A stretch of DNA of 64,000 bases. Source: JBBQZP01 sp038207585. GTDB lineage: Bacteria; Pseudomonadota; Alphaproteobacteria; Rhodobacterales; Rhodobacteraceae. Below the pieces are notes generated by a model. That model did not search any database. It was given only the letters and a program-made list of their open reading frames with translations, and was not told where the DNA came from. Positions 17,414 through 26,359 of the stretch are shown piece after piece; positions within the stretch are counted from its first letter, which is position 1, and each line of letters begins with the position of its first letter. The stretch spans positions 186,001 through 250,000 of the forward strand of contig JBBQZP010000001.1 in NCBI GenBank assembly GCA_038207585.1, in the 5' to 3' direction. The position numbers and the translations under genes are program-made.

Positions 17414-18337
17414 TTACTTAAGAAAGCCCTGGGCGGTCAGGTATTCTTTTGCGACCGCCGACAGATCCTGCCCGTCAACCTGAATTTTCGCGTTCAACCC
17501 TTGCAGGGTCTGCGCATCAAGCGACGCGAACACCGGGTCCAGCAGATCCCTGATACTCGGATTGGCGTCCAGCACCGGTTTGCGGATCGTGGGCGCGGGC
17601 TCATATACCGCCTGCGCGCCCTTGTCGTCTGTCATCACGACAAGCCCCAAGGCAGCGATCGCACCGTCGGTGCCATAGACCATTGCTGCATTAACGCCTG
17701 AGGTCTGCTCAGCCGCTGCGCGAATGGTGGCGGACGTGTCTCCGCCTGCAAGAACCAGCGTCTGATCTGCATTCAGCGTGAACCCGTAGGCAGACTGGAA
17801 TGCGGGCAGCGCCGCCGGGCTTTCGACGAACTCGGCCGATGCCGCAAGTTTGAACGTGCCATCGGCGTTGATGTAGTTTGCAAGATCGTCCATTGACGCA
17901 AGCTTTTCCGCATCGGCAAGATCCTTGCGCACTGCTATTGCCCAGGTGTTGTTCGCAGGTGCCGGGGTAAGCCAGACAATCCCGTTGGCTGCATCAAGCT
18001 CGGCCGCCTTGGCCGCCGCCTGTTCGGCGTTCTTCCACGCAGGATCGGTATCGTTCTTGAAGAAGAAACCCGCATTGCCGGTATATTCGGGGTAAATGTC
18101 GATCTCGCCGGCAACAAGGGCTGCGCGCACGATGTTGGTGGCGCCCATCTGCAGTTTGCTTTCGGTTTTGATACCGTTGGCCTCAAGCACCTGAACGATC
18201 ATGCTGCCCAGCAACCCCCCCTCTGCGTCCAGCTTGGAGCCGACGCGCACGGCATCTTGCGCAAATGCGGCACTGGCGGAAAGCGAGAGGGCCGCAACGG
18301 CTGCGATAAGGTGTCGGCGGGTCAGGGGCATTGTCAT
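17414..18337 (-). CDS. Osmoprotectant ABC transporter substrate-binding protein (OpuBC/OsmF-like)
   Basis: A periplasmic solute-binding protein. Residues 1-26 form a signal peptide with a basic start (RRH), a hydrophobic core and a cleavage site after ASAAFA. The mature protein has the family features VGSKLDAEG, EIDIYPEYTG (the glycine-betaine/choline family Y-P-E-Y-T-G motif) and the aromatic-rich segment ANNTWAIAVR. I chose ATG 18337, because the longer frame upstream adds a non-signal leader. It is the first gene of a five-gene minus-strand operon ending with the PAP2 phosphatase. A predicted EcfG-type promoter lies 71 bases upstream. Confidence 0.9.
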   Translation of the reverse strand: MTMPLTRRHLIAAVAALSLSASAAFAQDAVRVGSKLDAEGGLLGSMIVQVLEANGIKTESKLQMGATNIVRAALVAGEIDIYPEYTGNAGFFFKNDTDPAWKNAEQAAAKAAELDAANGIVWLTPAPANNTWAIAVRKDLADAEKLASMDDLANYINADGTFKLAASAEFVESPAALPAFQSAYGFTLNADQTLVLAGGDTSATIRAAAEQTSGVNAAMVYGTDGAIAALGLVVMTDDKGAQAVYEPAPTIRKPVLDANPSIRDLLDPVFASLDAQTLQGLNAKIQVDGQDLSAVAKEYLTAQGFLK

Positions 18338-18407
18338 GTTCTTCGGGCTTTCTCTTTTGGCGCTTTGCATTCCGGGCGTGGGGTATTCACAGCACGCCAG
18401 TTGAGGA

Positions 18408-18432
18408 AACGAAGACATGGCAAATGAGTTCC
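18408..18432 (-). promoter_or_regulatory. Predicted EcfG-type stress promoter of the osmoprotectant importer operon
   Basis: On the minus strand, GGAAC (complement of 18428-18432) is followed after 16 bases by CGTT (complement of 18408-18411). This is a full match to GGAAC-N16-CGTT. Control of an osmolyte importer by the general stress sigma factor is physiologically sensible. Confidence 0.6.
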
Positions 18433-18506
18433 CAAGTTAATCGTGTGCGCGTCACTTTCCAGAAATGACCCATGCGGTGAACTTTTCCCGCCCCCAACGA
18501 AAACGT

Positions 18507-19286
18507 TCAGTCGGTGCGCGTGACGCTGACCGACTGGTCCTGCATCACAAGCGGCCCAAAGCTGGTCAGGAACGCAACGGCGCTTGCGTCCATGCCCACG
18601 CCGACAACCGCCATTTCCGAGGCGCGCGCCATGCCGGTTGCGTCAACCAGATACCATCGTCCGTCCAGAAACACTTCGGCCACGGCGTGAAAATCCTGCG
18701 GGGTAACGTCGGGGGCATAGACGCTTGCAAACCGTGCGGGGATTGCCGACGCGCGGCACAGCGCGATCAGCACATGGGCAAAATCCCGACAGACCCCGCG
18801 GCGCTGAACGAACGTATCCAGTGCGGTGGTGCGCGCATCGCTTGACCCGCTGGTGTATTCGATCTTCTCGGCGATCCAGTCGCGCATCAGGGCGACACGC
18901 TGGCCGCCTTCGACATCCGAAAATTCGGTGGTGACATAGCTTTGAAACTGGTCAGACGGGCAATAGCGCGACGGCATCAGATAACGCACCGCCTCTCCGG
19001 GCAGCAGATGCGGCGGGACGGCGGCAAGTGTTGCAATGTCGATGTCCGGTCGGGTGACGTCGACCGTGCAAGAATAGCGGAAATCGAACCGTTCCGGCAC
19101 CCGGACCCATGTTCTTAGCCCGATCCCGTCATCAGCGGGCACATCCGCCTGATGCAGGGTTCCGGGCACCTCAAGATGTTCGGACCGCAGGCTTTGTTCG
19201 CCCGTCGACGCCACGCGGACCTGTGCCAGGATATCGGTCACAGCGCTGATTTCATAATTAAGACGGACGTCGATCTGAAGCGCCAT
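18507..19286 (-). CDS. Transglutaminase-like (cysteine peptidase fold) protein
   Basis: A transglutaminase-core protein with the catalytic triad visible: C166 in RRGVCRDFAH, H200 in DFHAVAE and D215 in LVDATG. The N-terminal 100 residues form the beta-rich domain typical of bacterial transglutaminase-like proteins. There is no signal peptide. I chose ATG 19286 because AAGG lies about 9 bases upstream and the protein then begins MALQIDVRLNYEI, as relatives do. In bacteria these proteins are usually presumed peptidases. It stands between the importer operon and a divergent esterase operon without an obvious partner. Confidence 0.85.
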   Translation of the reverse strand: MALQIDVRLNYEISAVTDILAQVRVASTGEQSLRSEHLEVPGTLHQADVPADDGIGLRTWVRVPERFDFRYSCTVDVTRPDIDIATLAAVPPHLLPGEAVRYLMPSRYCPSDQFQSYVTTEFSDVEGGQRVALMRDWIAEKIEYTSGSSDARTTALDTFVQRRGVCRDFAHVLIALCRASAIPARFASVYAPDVTPQDFHAVAEVFLDGRWYLVDATGMARASEMAVVGVGMDASAVAFLTSFGPLVMQDQSVSVTRTD

Positions 19287-19533
19287 GAAGATTTGACCTT
19301 TTCGGTAGGGGTGGGGTTTTGGCAAGGATGCGGGGTTCGGCAAAGGATCAGACCTTCGACGCTTGGGGGAATGAATTTCGGGGCAGACTGGTTCCGTACC
19401 GCACGGCTGTTCGCGACGGTTACTTTGCGGAATGTGTCAGGACCCTGACGCGACCGCAACACGTTACACAAGACCCCTCCCTTGCAAGTTGGAAAACAGA
19501 TGCCATATACCATCCACATGGATGGAGAATTGA

Positions 19534-19950
19534 ATGCCGGATGTTATCAGACTGCGCGACCGCACACCGGAAACCGAGAAGGTCACGATCAATCTTGGCT
19601 ATGTCGATCTGGGGCGGATCGACCTACTGGTGCAGGAAGGCTTTTATTCCAACCGCAGCGATTTCATCCGAACCGCGATCCGTAATCAGCTTGATACCCA
19701 CGCGGGCACGGTGACGCAGACGATAGAGCGGCACACGATGGAACTGGGTCTGCGGGACTATACCGCCGCCGATCTGAAGGCGCTGCGCGACGCTGGCGAG
19801 GTGCTGCATGTGCGCGTCGTCGGGCTGGCCCGGATCGCGCCGGACGTGACGCCCGACCTTGCGCGCCAGACCATCGGGTCGATCACCGTTCTGGGCGCGC
19901 TTCAGGCCAGCAAAGAGGTAAAGGCCGCACTTGCAGACCGGATACATTGA
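19534..19950 (+). CDS. CopG-like ribbon-helix-helix regulator
   Basis: A 138-residue protein. Residues 15-55 read as a ribbon-helix-helix DNA-binding domain: strand KVTINLGYVDL, then helices with the GFYSNRSDFIRTAIR pattern typical of CopG/NikR-type regulators. The C-terminal 80 residues (EVLHVRVVGLARI...) may form a ligand or oligomerisation domain. The gap to the esterase gene is 42 bases, so the pair is likely an operon and the regulator probably controls the esterase or itself. The 247-base region upstream holds no gene I can support. Confidence 0.78.
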   Translation: MPDVIRLRDRTPETEKVTINLGYVDLGRIDLLVQEGFYSNRSDFIRTAIRNQLDTHAGTVTQTIERHTMELGLRDYTAADLKALRDAGEVLHVRVVGLARIAPDVTPDLARQTIGSITVLGALQASKEVKAALADRIH

Positions 19951-19992
19951 ACACCCCCTGACCGGGAACGACCGGGAAAAAAGGAAAATCTG

Positions 19993-21033
19993 ATGCCCAC
20001 CAAAACGCTCCACACGCTGTGGCAGACCATGAAAGCTGCGCAAACCAGCCCACGCCTTGATCCGCAAGCGCTGGTTGAAACGACGCTTGCACGGCATGGA
20101 TTGGCAGCACCTGCGGGTCTGGTGCCGGACACCGGCAGCTTTGGTCGGCACGCACCACACGCCCCTATGGGCAAGGCGCAAAAGCGTCAACGGTTCACCT
20201 GCGCATCGGGTGCGCGCGATTATGTGGTGCATGCGCCCGACGCTGCGACACCGCCGCGCGGTCTGGTTCTGATGCTGCACGGCTGCACCCAGACACCCGA
20301 GGATTTTGCAACCGGCACCGGGCTGGATGCGCTGGCGCAGGCGGCAGGGCTGGTCGTTGTGTGGCCCGCACAATCGCGCGGTGACAACGCGCAGTCGTGC
20401 TGGAACTGGTTCAGCGGGGCCGATCAGCACCACGGTCGGGGCGAGCCTGCTATCCTTGCGGGCCTGACGCGGCAGGTGGCTGATCAATATGCGGTGCCGG
20501 ACGATGCGATCTTTGCCGCAGGTCTTTCGGCGGGTGCCGCCATGGCCGTCATCCTTGGACGGACCTATCCCGAGGTGTTCGCTGCAGTGGGCGCGCATGC
20601 GGGCCTGCCCTACGGCTGTGCCCGGGGCGTGAATGAGGCGTTTGCAGCCATGGCGGGGCAGGGCGACAGGTTCCCCGATGGATCGACCGGCAATCCGGAC
20701 CAGTCGGTGCGCACGATCGTATTCCACGGGTCGGCTGACAAGACAGTTGCGCCCACCAACGGCATGCAGATTTACGGCGCCGCCTTGCCGAAGGCGGGGT
20801 CGGTCACAGAAGTGCTGGACGAAGGCACAGCGAACGGTCGCGGGTATCGCCGGACCACGGCTCTGGGGCCAGAAGGTCAGGGTCTGGCCGAACACTGGTT
20901 GATCGACGGACTGGCGCATGCGTGGTCAGGCGGCAATCCCAAAGGCTCGCACACGGACGCAACGGGGCCTGACGCTTCGGCCGAAATGCTGCGCTTTTTC
21001 ATGGCGCAACGGGACAAGGGCGGCGTGACATGA
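19993..21033 (+). CDS. PHB depolymerase family esterase
   Basis: An alpha/beta hydrolase of the extracellular PHB depolymerase/feruloyl esterase family. The lipase box GLSAGAAM gives nucleophile Ser179, and the oxyanion segment LMLHGCTQTPEDF precedes it. The late GLAHAWSGG segment probably carries the catalytic histidine. No signal peptide is evident in the first 40 residues, so the protein may be cytoplasmic or exported by another route. It pairs with the upstream ribbon-helix-helix regulator. The substrate (polyester, feruloyl or other ester) cannot be read from sequence. Confidence 0.85.
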   Translation: MPTKTLHTLWQTMKAAQTSPRLDPQALVETTLARHGLAAPAGLVPDTGSFGRHAPHAPMGKAQKRQRFTCASGARDYVVHAPDAATPPRGLVLMLHGCTQTPEDFATGTGLDALAQAAGLVVVWPAQSRGDNAQSCWNWFSGADQHHGRGEPAILAGLTRQVADQYAVPDDAIFAAGLSAGAAMAVILGRTYPEVFAAVGAHAGLPYGCARGVNEAFAAMAGQGDRFPDGSTGNPDQSVRTIVFHGSADKTVAPTNGMQIYGAALPKAGSVTEVLDEGTANGRGYRRTTALGPEGQGLAEHWLIDGLAHAWSGGNPKGSHTDATGPDASAEMLRFFMAQRDKGGVT

Positions 21034-21050
21034 CCGCCGGTGCCTGACCA

Positions 21051-23252
21051 TCACCGAGCGTCGATATCTTCCAGACCCGGCAGCAGCTTATCCAGAGTGG
21101 CGGGCAGATCCCGAACCCGGATGCCGGTCGCGTCGTGAATGGCATTGATGATGGCCGCACCCGCACCGCAGATGCCCAACTCTCCTATGCCCTTGGACTG
21201 GATCGGGTTTGCCCAGGGATCACGCTCATCCAGCAGGTTGACGGTCAGTTGAGGCACGTCGGCATTGACCGGCAGATGGTATTCGGCAAGGTCGCGGTTC
21301 ACGATGTGACCATCCCGCGGGTCGTGGATCAACTCTTCGGTCAGGGCCATGCCGATGCCGAAGGTCATGCCGCCAAGGCACTGCGACCGGGCCGTCTTAG
21401 CATTGAGGATGCGCCCGGCGGCAAAGCTGCCGTGCATCCGGCGCAGACGCGTCTCGCCGGTGACCGCATTAATCGCAACCTCGGCGAAAAACGCACCAAA
21501 CGTGGCCTGTCGCACCGCCTTTTTCGTCTTGCCGGGTTCGATCTGACCCACAGCCACAATGGTCGTGCCAGCAAGCACATCGGTTAACGCACGTTGCCGA
21601 TTGTCGGAAATGGCAGTGCCATCCTTGAGGGTCAGCGCCTCCTCCTCGCAACTGCACAGCGCTGCTATATTCTGACGGATCTTTTCGCACGCCAGAAACA
21701 CCGAACTTCCCGCCGACGACGCCCCCCATGACCCGCCTGATCCGGCAGAGGCGGGCAAATCGGAATCTCCCAAACGGCTTTGCACGCGCTCGGGTGGCAA
21801 CCCAAGCATTTCTGCGACGATCTGGTTCAGGATCGCATAAGTACCGGTGCCGATATCGGTCATATCGGTTTCAACCAGGGCGGTGCCGTCCGGGTTCAGC
21901 GTCACGCGCGCTGACGATTTACCGATCGTGTTGACCCGCGCCGCGGACGACATGCCTCGGCCCTTCAGCCATTCGCCTTGTCGTTTGTCGCCCTGTGGCG
22001 GCGTGTCCCAGCCAAAGGCTGCGGCTGCGTCGTCAAGCACGGCGCGCAGCATGTGCGAAGAAAAGGGGCGATCGTCGCTGGGGTCGAGGTCGGGAATGTT
22101 GCGGCGGCGCAATTCGACAGGGTCGATGCCGGATGCCACTGCCAGTTCGTCCATCGCGATTTCCAAGGCGGTGACGCCCACCGCTTCGCCGGGCGCGCGG
22201 ACCGAGCCTGCGCAGGTGCGGTTCACCCGCGCGATGCGGTGGCCGATCACGCGGTTCTCGCCACCATAAAGAAATGCAGTGGCTTGCGTCACCGGTTCGG
22301 AAAACTCTTCGTCCTCAAGGTTGGAGACAAGCGCTTCGTGGCCGATACCGGTCAGCCGGCCACCCGCATCCGCTGCCAGACGGATGCGCTGGTGTGTCTC
22401 TGAACGGCGCATTGTCGCCTCGAACACCTGCTGACGGGAAAGGGCAACGGCAACCGGGCGTTCCAGCGTGCGCGCGGCAAGGGCTGCGGCAACCGTTTCG
22501 GGCGAAATCCCCAGCTTTGACCCAAAGCCGCCGCCAACGAAGGGCGACAGGATGCGGACCCGGTCCGGGGCGATGCCCAAAGCATCCGCCAGTTCGTTGA
22601 CGTTATATTTCAGCATCTGGCACGCGGCCCGCACTGTCAGAGCGTCACCCTCCCACGTGGCAATAGCTGCATGCGGTTCCATCGCGGCACTGTTGTGGCC
22701 GGGGGTCGTGTAGGTCTGATCAACGGTGTGGGCGGCCGCGTCCATTGCAGCGTCAAGATCGCCGGTGGAAGACTGTTTTGCCTCGGGCTTCTCTGCGGTC
22801 GCACCGTCGGGCGTTACATTTGCCAGCAGGGCAGAGTAAAGGACGTGCAGCATTTGCGCCCCGTGCCGCGCCTGTTCAAAGGTGTCGGCAACGACAAGGG
22901 CGATGGGCTGGCCGAAATAGGCGATATCATCGCTGCCCTGCACCGGGGCTTCGTTGGCCGTGCCCTGCGCGGGATTGCGCAGGAAACGGTCGCCGTGCAG
23001 CACGCGGCGCACCCCCGGCAACGCTTCGACCGCTGTGGCATCCATGCTTTCCAGCCGGCCTTTCGCCACCGTGGACCGCACCATGACGCCGTGCAGCATG
23101 CCGTCGATCTGTCCGTCATGGGCATAGGTGGCACGGCCTGTCACCTTGTCCGGCCCGTCGGGGCGATCCATTCCGGTTCCGACGATGCCCTGCACCATCG
23201 CATCAAGTCGGTTGCGGCGGTCGGGTTCGTCCATCTTGTGATGCACGGTCAT
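21051..23252 (-). CDS. Aldehyde oxidoreductase molybdenum-binding subunit (PaoC/XdhB-like)
   Basis: The large molybdopterin subunit of a xanthine-oxidase-family enzyme, about 733 residues. Visible segments are the GRATYAHD N-terminal region, QMLKYNVNELAD, FVGGGFGSK, RAPGEAVG (the PaoC-type version of this motif) and GIGELGICG with the catalytic glutamate base. I chose ATG 23252, which overlaps the FAD-subunit stop by four bases. The RAPGEA motif favours a PaoABC-like aldehyde oxidase over xanthine dehydrogenase. No MocA- or XdhC-type maturation gene is present next to it. Confidence 0.88.
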   Translation of the reverse strand: MTVHHKMDEPDRRNRLDAMVQGIVGTGMDRPDGPDKVTGRATYAHDGQIDGMLHGVMVRSTVAKGRLESMDATAVEALPGVRRVLHGDRFLRNPAQGTANEAPVQGSDDIAYFGQPIALVVADTFEQARHGAQMLHVLYSALLANVTPDGATAEKPEAKQSSTGDLDAAMDAAAHTVDQTYTTPGHNSAAMEPHAAIATWEGDALTVRAACQMLKYNVNELADALGIAPDRVRILSPFVGGGFGSKLGISPETVAAALAARTLERPVAVALSRQQVFEATMRRSETHQRIRLAADAGGRLTGIGHEALVSNLEDEEFSEPVTQATAFLYGGENRVIGHRIARVNRTCAGSVRAPGEAVGVTALEIAMDELAVASGIDPVELRRRNIPDLDPSDDRPFSSHMLRAVLDDAAAAFGWDTPPQGDKRQGEWLKGRGMSSAARVNTIGKSSARVTLNPDGTALVETDMTDIGTGTYAILNQIVAEMLGLPPERVQSRLGDSDLPASAGSGGSWGASSAGSSVFLACEKIRQNIAALCSCEEEALTLKDGTAISDNRQRALTDVLAGTTIVAVGQIEPGKTKKAVRQATFGAFFAEVAINAVTGETRLRRMHGSFAAGRILNAKTARSQCLGGMTFGIGMALTEELIHDPRDGHIVNRDLAEYHLPVNADVPQLTVNLLDERDPWANPIQSKGIGELGICGAGAAIINAIHDATGIRVRDLPATLDKLLPGLEDIDAR

Positions 23253-24232
23253 TGCGGTGTCTCCCGGCAAAGGTCGGTCAGGGTGGCGATCAGGGTGCGG
23301 CGCAGAAGGGGGATCTTGAAGGCATTGCCGTCCTGCGCGGTGGCGTCGGCCAGCAAAACGTCTGCGGCCCGCGAAAACAGCGCCGGCGAGGGTGCCTCGC
23401 CCAACAGAAGGTCGCAGGCAGCGGGGTCATGCCACGGACGCGGTGCGATGCCACCAAAGGCAAGATCGGCACCCGCGATCCGGTTATCGACAACTTCGAT
23501 CCGCGCGGCAACCGACACAAGAGCGAAGGCGTAAGATGCCCTGTCGCGCACCTTGCGGTAGGTCTGCCGCCCTGCGGAGGGGGGTGGCAAGATCACCGCA
23601 GTGATCAGATCGCCGGGTTCAAGCACTGTTTCGATATGTGGTGTGTCCCCCGGCAGGCAGTAGAAGTCGCGCAGCGGCACCGTTCGCGCCCTGTCGCCCT
23701 TGCCGACAATCTGAACCCCGGCGTCAAGCATGGTCATAGCAACCGCCATGTCACTGGGATGCGTGGCAATACAGGAGTCGCTGCTGCCAAGGATGGCATG
23801 CAGACGCGTGGCCCCGCCGATGGCTTGGCACCCCGAACCGGGGTCGCGCTTGTTGCAGGGCATCGCTGTGTCCTGAAAATAATAGCACCGGGTCCGTTGC
23901 AGCAGATTGCCACCCGTCGTGGCCTTGTTGCGCAATTGCCCGCTGGCCCCCGCAAGCAACGCCTGTGCCAGTACCGGCCAGTCGCGACGCACCCGCATAT
24001 CTGCTGCCAGATCGGAATTGGTGACCAGCGCGCCGATCCGCAGACCGCCGTCAGCATCGGTCATAGCGCGCAGATCAAGTCGGGTGATATCGATCAGGCG
24101 TTCGGGGCGCATGACATCAAGTTTCATCAGGTCCAGCAGGTTTGTTCCACCCGCGATTATGGTCGCACCGTCGGCGCAAGCGGCGGCTGCGTCTGTGGTA
24201 GCTGCGGCGCGCTGATACTCAAACGGCCTCAT
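23249..24232 (-). CDS. Aldehyde oxidoreductase FAD-binding subunit with extra Fe-S motif (PaoB-like)
   Basis: The FAD subunit of the three-part molybdenum hydroxylase, 327 residues. The IIAGGTNLLDLM segment is the FAD pyrophosphate loop and TTGGNLLQ the second FAD motif. Cysteines C116, C126 and C135, in CYYFQD, PCNKRDPG and SGC, match the insertion that binds an additional [4Fe-4S] cluster in E. coli PaoB. ATG 24232 overlaps the stop of the Fe-S subunit by four bases, and its own stop overlaps the next start. The electron acceptor is unknown. Confidence 0.88.
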   Translation of the reverse strand: MRPFEYQRAAATTDAAAACADGATIIAGGTNLLDLMKLDVMRPERLIDITRLDLRAMTDADGGLRIGALVTNSDLAADMRVRRDWPVLAQALLAGASGQLRNKATTGGNLLQRTRCYYFQDTAMPCNKRDPGSGCQAIGGATRLHAILGSSDSCIATHPSDMAVAMTMLDAGVQIVGKGDRARTVPLRDFYCLPGDTPHIETVLEPGDLITAVILPPPSAGRQTYRKVRDRASYAFALVSVAARIEVVDNRIAGADLAFGGIAPRPWHDPAACDLLLGEAPSPALFSRAADVLLADATAQDGNAFKIPLLRRTLIATLTDLCRETPQ

Positions 24233-24738
24233 GACCGATCCCCCGCCGCCACTGCGCGGATTGCATCGACGATGTTGGGATAGGCAGAACACCGGCACAG
24301 ATTGCCGCTCATCCGCTCTGAAATCTCGGGGTCAGACAAGGCGATGTCAGCGGTCAGATCCGCGCTTGCGTGGCTTGGCCAACCGGCTTTCACCTCGTCC
24401 AGCATGGCTGTTGCAGAACAGATCTGTCCGGGTGTGCAATAGCCGCACTGGAACCCGTCATGTGCCACGAACGCGCGTTGCAGGGGCGCGAGGTTATCGG
24501 GCGTGCCCAGACCTTCGATCGTCGTGATGTCGTCCCCGTCATGCATGCAGGCCAGCGTCAGGCAGGCATTGATCCGCCGTCCGTTAAGGATAACGGTACA
24601 AGCCCCGCACTGGCCGTGATCGCAGCCCTTCTTGGTGCCGGTCAGGCCCAGATGGTTGCGCAGGGCGTCAAGCAACGTGGTGCGCGTATCGGCGTCAAGC
24701 AGATGGTCCTGTCTGTTTATCGTGAGCTTGGTCTGCAT
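24229..24738 (-). CDS. Aldehyde oxidoreductase [2Fe-2S] subunit (PaoA-like)
   Basis: The small subunit carrying two [2Fe-2S] clusters. The plant-type cluster ligands are in GCDHGQCGACTV plus the cysteine of RRINACL. The second cluster ligands are in CGYCTPGQICSA and NLCRCSAYP. I chose ATG 24738 because AGGGAGA lies just upstream and the core begins there. Unlike E. coli PaoA there is no Tat signal in this version or in the short in-frame extension, so the complex is predicted to be cytoplasmic. It is the first gene of the three-gene operon and has a stress-type promoter upstream. Confidence 0.9.
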   Translation of the reverse strand: MQTKLTINRQDHLLDADTRTTLLDALRNHLGLTGTKKGCDHGQCGACTVILNGRRINACLTLACMHDGDDITTIEGLGTPDNLAPLQRAFVAHDGFQCGYCTPGQICSATAMLDEVKAGWPSHASADLTADIALSDPEISERMSGNLCRCSAYPNIVDAIRAVAAGDRS

Positions 24739-24775
24739 GAGCGTTCTCCCTGTCTGTTCCGGCGCTGCCTGTCTG

Positions 24776-24800
24776 AACGCGTGGCCCTGCATTGCGTTCC
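24776..24800 (-). promoter_or_regulatory. Predicted EcfG-type stress promoter of the aldehyde oxidoreductase operon
   Basis: On the minus strand GGAAC (complement of 24796-24800) and CGTT (complement of 24776-24779) are separated by 16 bases, a full match. The -10 element lies 38 bases from the start of the Fe-S subunit gene. Confidence 0.6.
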
Positions 24801-24997
24801 GAATTGTTAGCAGCGCGAAGCTCAGGCAACCGTGAAAACAGAACCGCTGCGGTGCATTTTTCATCGACGTCAAAGCTATCGACAAGCACCTCCGGCGAAG
24901 TGGCGTTTGCACACGAAGGCTGCAGGAGAGGTCAAAAAGGGGCCGGACCCGGAACGCGGTGACGCTGATGCCAAATCTAAAAAACCGATGCCTGGCC

Positions 24998-25023
24998 GGA
25001 ACTGAATTCCAGGCTGCGAAGTT
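24998..25023 (+). promoter_or_regulatory. Predicted EcfG-type stress promoter of the four-gene membrane cluster
   Basis: GGAAC at 24998-25002 is followed after 17 bases by AGTT at 25020-25023, one mismatch from GGAAC-N17-CGTT. It lies 73 bases upstream of the start at 25096. It is back to back with the minus-strand promoter of the aldehyde oxidoreductase; the 357-base intergenic region holds no gene. Confidence 0.5.
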
Positions 25024-25095
25024 TTGGAAGTGTGGCGAGTGATTGTGTGAACGCGTAATTTCACAGGCCTTTGATAAGGCGAAAGCGAGGAACAA

Positions 25096-25533
25096 ATGGC
25101 GATCAACTCAGAGTCACAAGCGGCTGGCGAAACCACATCCGCGTCCATCAAATCTGCCGTTGGCGATTTGTCAGAGACGGCAACGCATCAGGCTCATGGT
25201 CTTGCAGAAAAGGCCAAGGGCGAGGTGGCATCGCATATCTCGGGTGTCGCATCAGCGCTGCGCGAGGCAGCCTCCGGCTTGTCGGGCGGGTCTGTGGCGG
25301 AGCGCTCGCTTGGGCATATCGCGCACAGCTTTGCCGATGCGTCGGAGTTCATTCAGGGAAAGGATCTGGGCGAGTTGGTCACGGACGCTTCCGATCTTGC
25401 AAAGCGCAATCCGGTGGTCTTTGTCGGCGGCGCGATCTTCCTCGGATTCGCTGCAGCCCGGTTCTTGAAGGCGTCCTCGCATGGCGGTTCTTCCTTTGAT
25501 ACCACTCTGGGCGACCGGGGGATTCCGTCGTGA
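25096..25533 (+). CDS. Hypothetical stress-cluster protein with one C-terminal membrane helix
   Basis: A 145-residue protein. Residues 1-105 are Ala/Ser-rich and probably helical (amphipathic, LEA-like composition). A single hydrophobic segment, FVGGAIFLGFAAARFL, lies at about 111-126. The ribosome binding site GCGAGGAAC precedes ATG 25096. It is the first of four genes joined by overlaps with a holin-family protein, a DUF3618 protein and another Ala-rich membrane protein, a set recurrent in Alphaproteobacteria and linked to nutrient deprivation and stress. The molecular function is not known. Confidence 0.72.
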   Translation: MAINSESQAAGETTSASIKSAVGDLSETATHQAHGLAEKAKGEVASHISGVASALREAASGLSGGSVAERSLGHIAHSFADASEFIQGKDLGELVTDASDLAKRNPVVFVGGAIFLGFAAARFLKASSHGGSSFDTTLGDRGIPS

Positions 25534-25925
25534 GCGCCGCGCAGCCCACCCAGTCGACGGCGAACCTGCTGGGCGGCGTTCTGACCGATGTGTCAGACCT
25601 CGTTCTCAACGAGGTAGATCTTGCCCGTGCCGAGGTCGCAGAAATTGCCAAATCGGCCGCATCGGCGCTGGGATTGATCCTTGTCGCCATGGTCATCGCC
25701 TTTGTTGCGTTGAACGTGTTGACCGGAGGCATTGTCGCGGCACTCGTAAACTCCGGCATGACGCCAGGGATGGCTGCGCTGGTTGTTGGCGTGGTCTACG
25801 CGGTCATTGCCGCATTGATCGTGGCCTTTGCCGTGCGCAAGCTGCGCAGTGTCAGTCTGTCACCCACACGCACGGCGCGCAGCCTGAAGCGCGATGCGAC
25901 AGTTGTTGGGGGAGCAATGTCATGA
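25530..25925 (+). CDS. Phage holin family / DUF1469-type membrane protein
   Basis: A 131-residue protein with an amphipathic N-terminal helix (DLVLNEVDLARAEVAE) followed by two transmembrane hairpin helices at about 45-100. That is the architecture of the Actinobacterial holin-X/DUF1469 (YqjE-like) family. The GTG start overlaps the previous stop by four bases. Despite the family name there is no lysis context; in stress clusters such proteins are thought to act on membranes. Function unknown. Confidence 0.8.
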   Translation: MSAAQPTQSTANLLGGVLTDVSDLVLNEVDLARAEVAEIAKSAASALGLILVAMVIAFVALNVLTGGIVAALVNSGMTPGMAALVVGVVYAVIAALIVAFAVRKLRSVSLSPTRTARSLKRDATVVGGAMS

Positions 25926-26359
25926 GCGACGAACACCGCAGCATCGAAGACATCGAGCGCGACATTGACCGCAAGCGTGCCGACATCGGGGCGGGCATCG
26001 CCGAGTTGCAGGAACGCCTGTCGCCTGACTCCATCGTGACGGATGCAAAATCCATGCTCCGCCAGAACTTCATAGAGATTTCGGGCCCGATTTCACGCGC
26101 CGCGCGAACCAATCCGCTTGCCGTGGCACTGATAGGGTTGGGACTGGTCTGGCTGGCAACTGGGTCTGCCAAATCCAAAGTGCGGGCGGCGCGTGGTCGC
26201 GAGAGGATGGGCTTGCCCCGCCAGCCAACCGATCCTGAATGGTTTCGCGGCGACGATCCATCCTCTGGCGCGCCGTTTTTGACCGGGACGCCCGGTTCCA
26301 CCCACCCCCGTCCGGCCTCGGCTGACGGAACGCAAAAGGAGCTCTATTATGAACGTTGA
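25922..26359 (+). CDS. DUF3618 domain-containing protein
   Basis: The N-terminal segment SIEDIERDIDRKRADIGAG is the signature of the DUF3618 family: a helix rich in acidic and basic residues, then a region ending in a membrane helix (PLAVALIGLGLVWLATG, about residues 60-76). The C-terminal 60 residues are Pro/Gly-rich and probably disordered. ATG 25922 overlaps the holin-family stop by four bases. It is the third member of the coupled stress cluster. Confidence 0.85.
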   Translation: MSDEHRSIEDIERDIDRKRADIGAGIAELQERLSPDSIVTDAKSMLRQNFIEISGPISRAARTNPLAVALIGLGLVWLATGSAKSKVRAARGRERMGLPRQPTDPEWFRGDDPSSGAPFLTGTPGSTHPRPASADGTQKELYYER

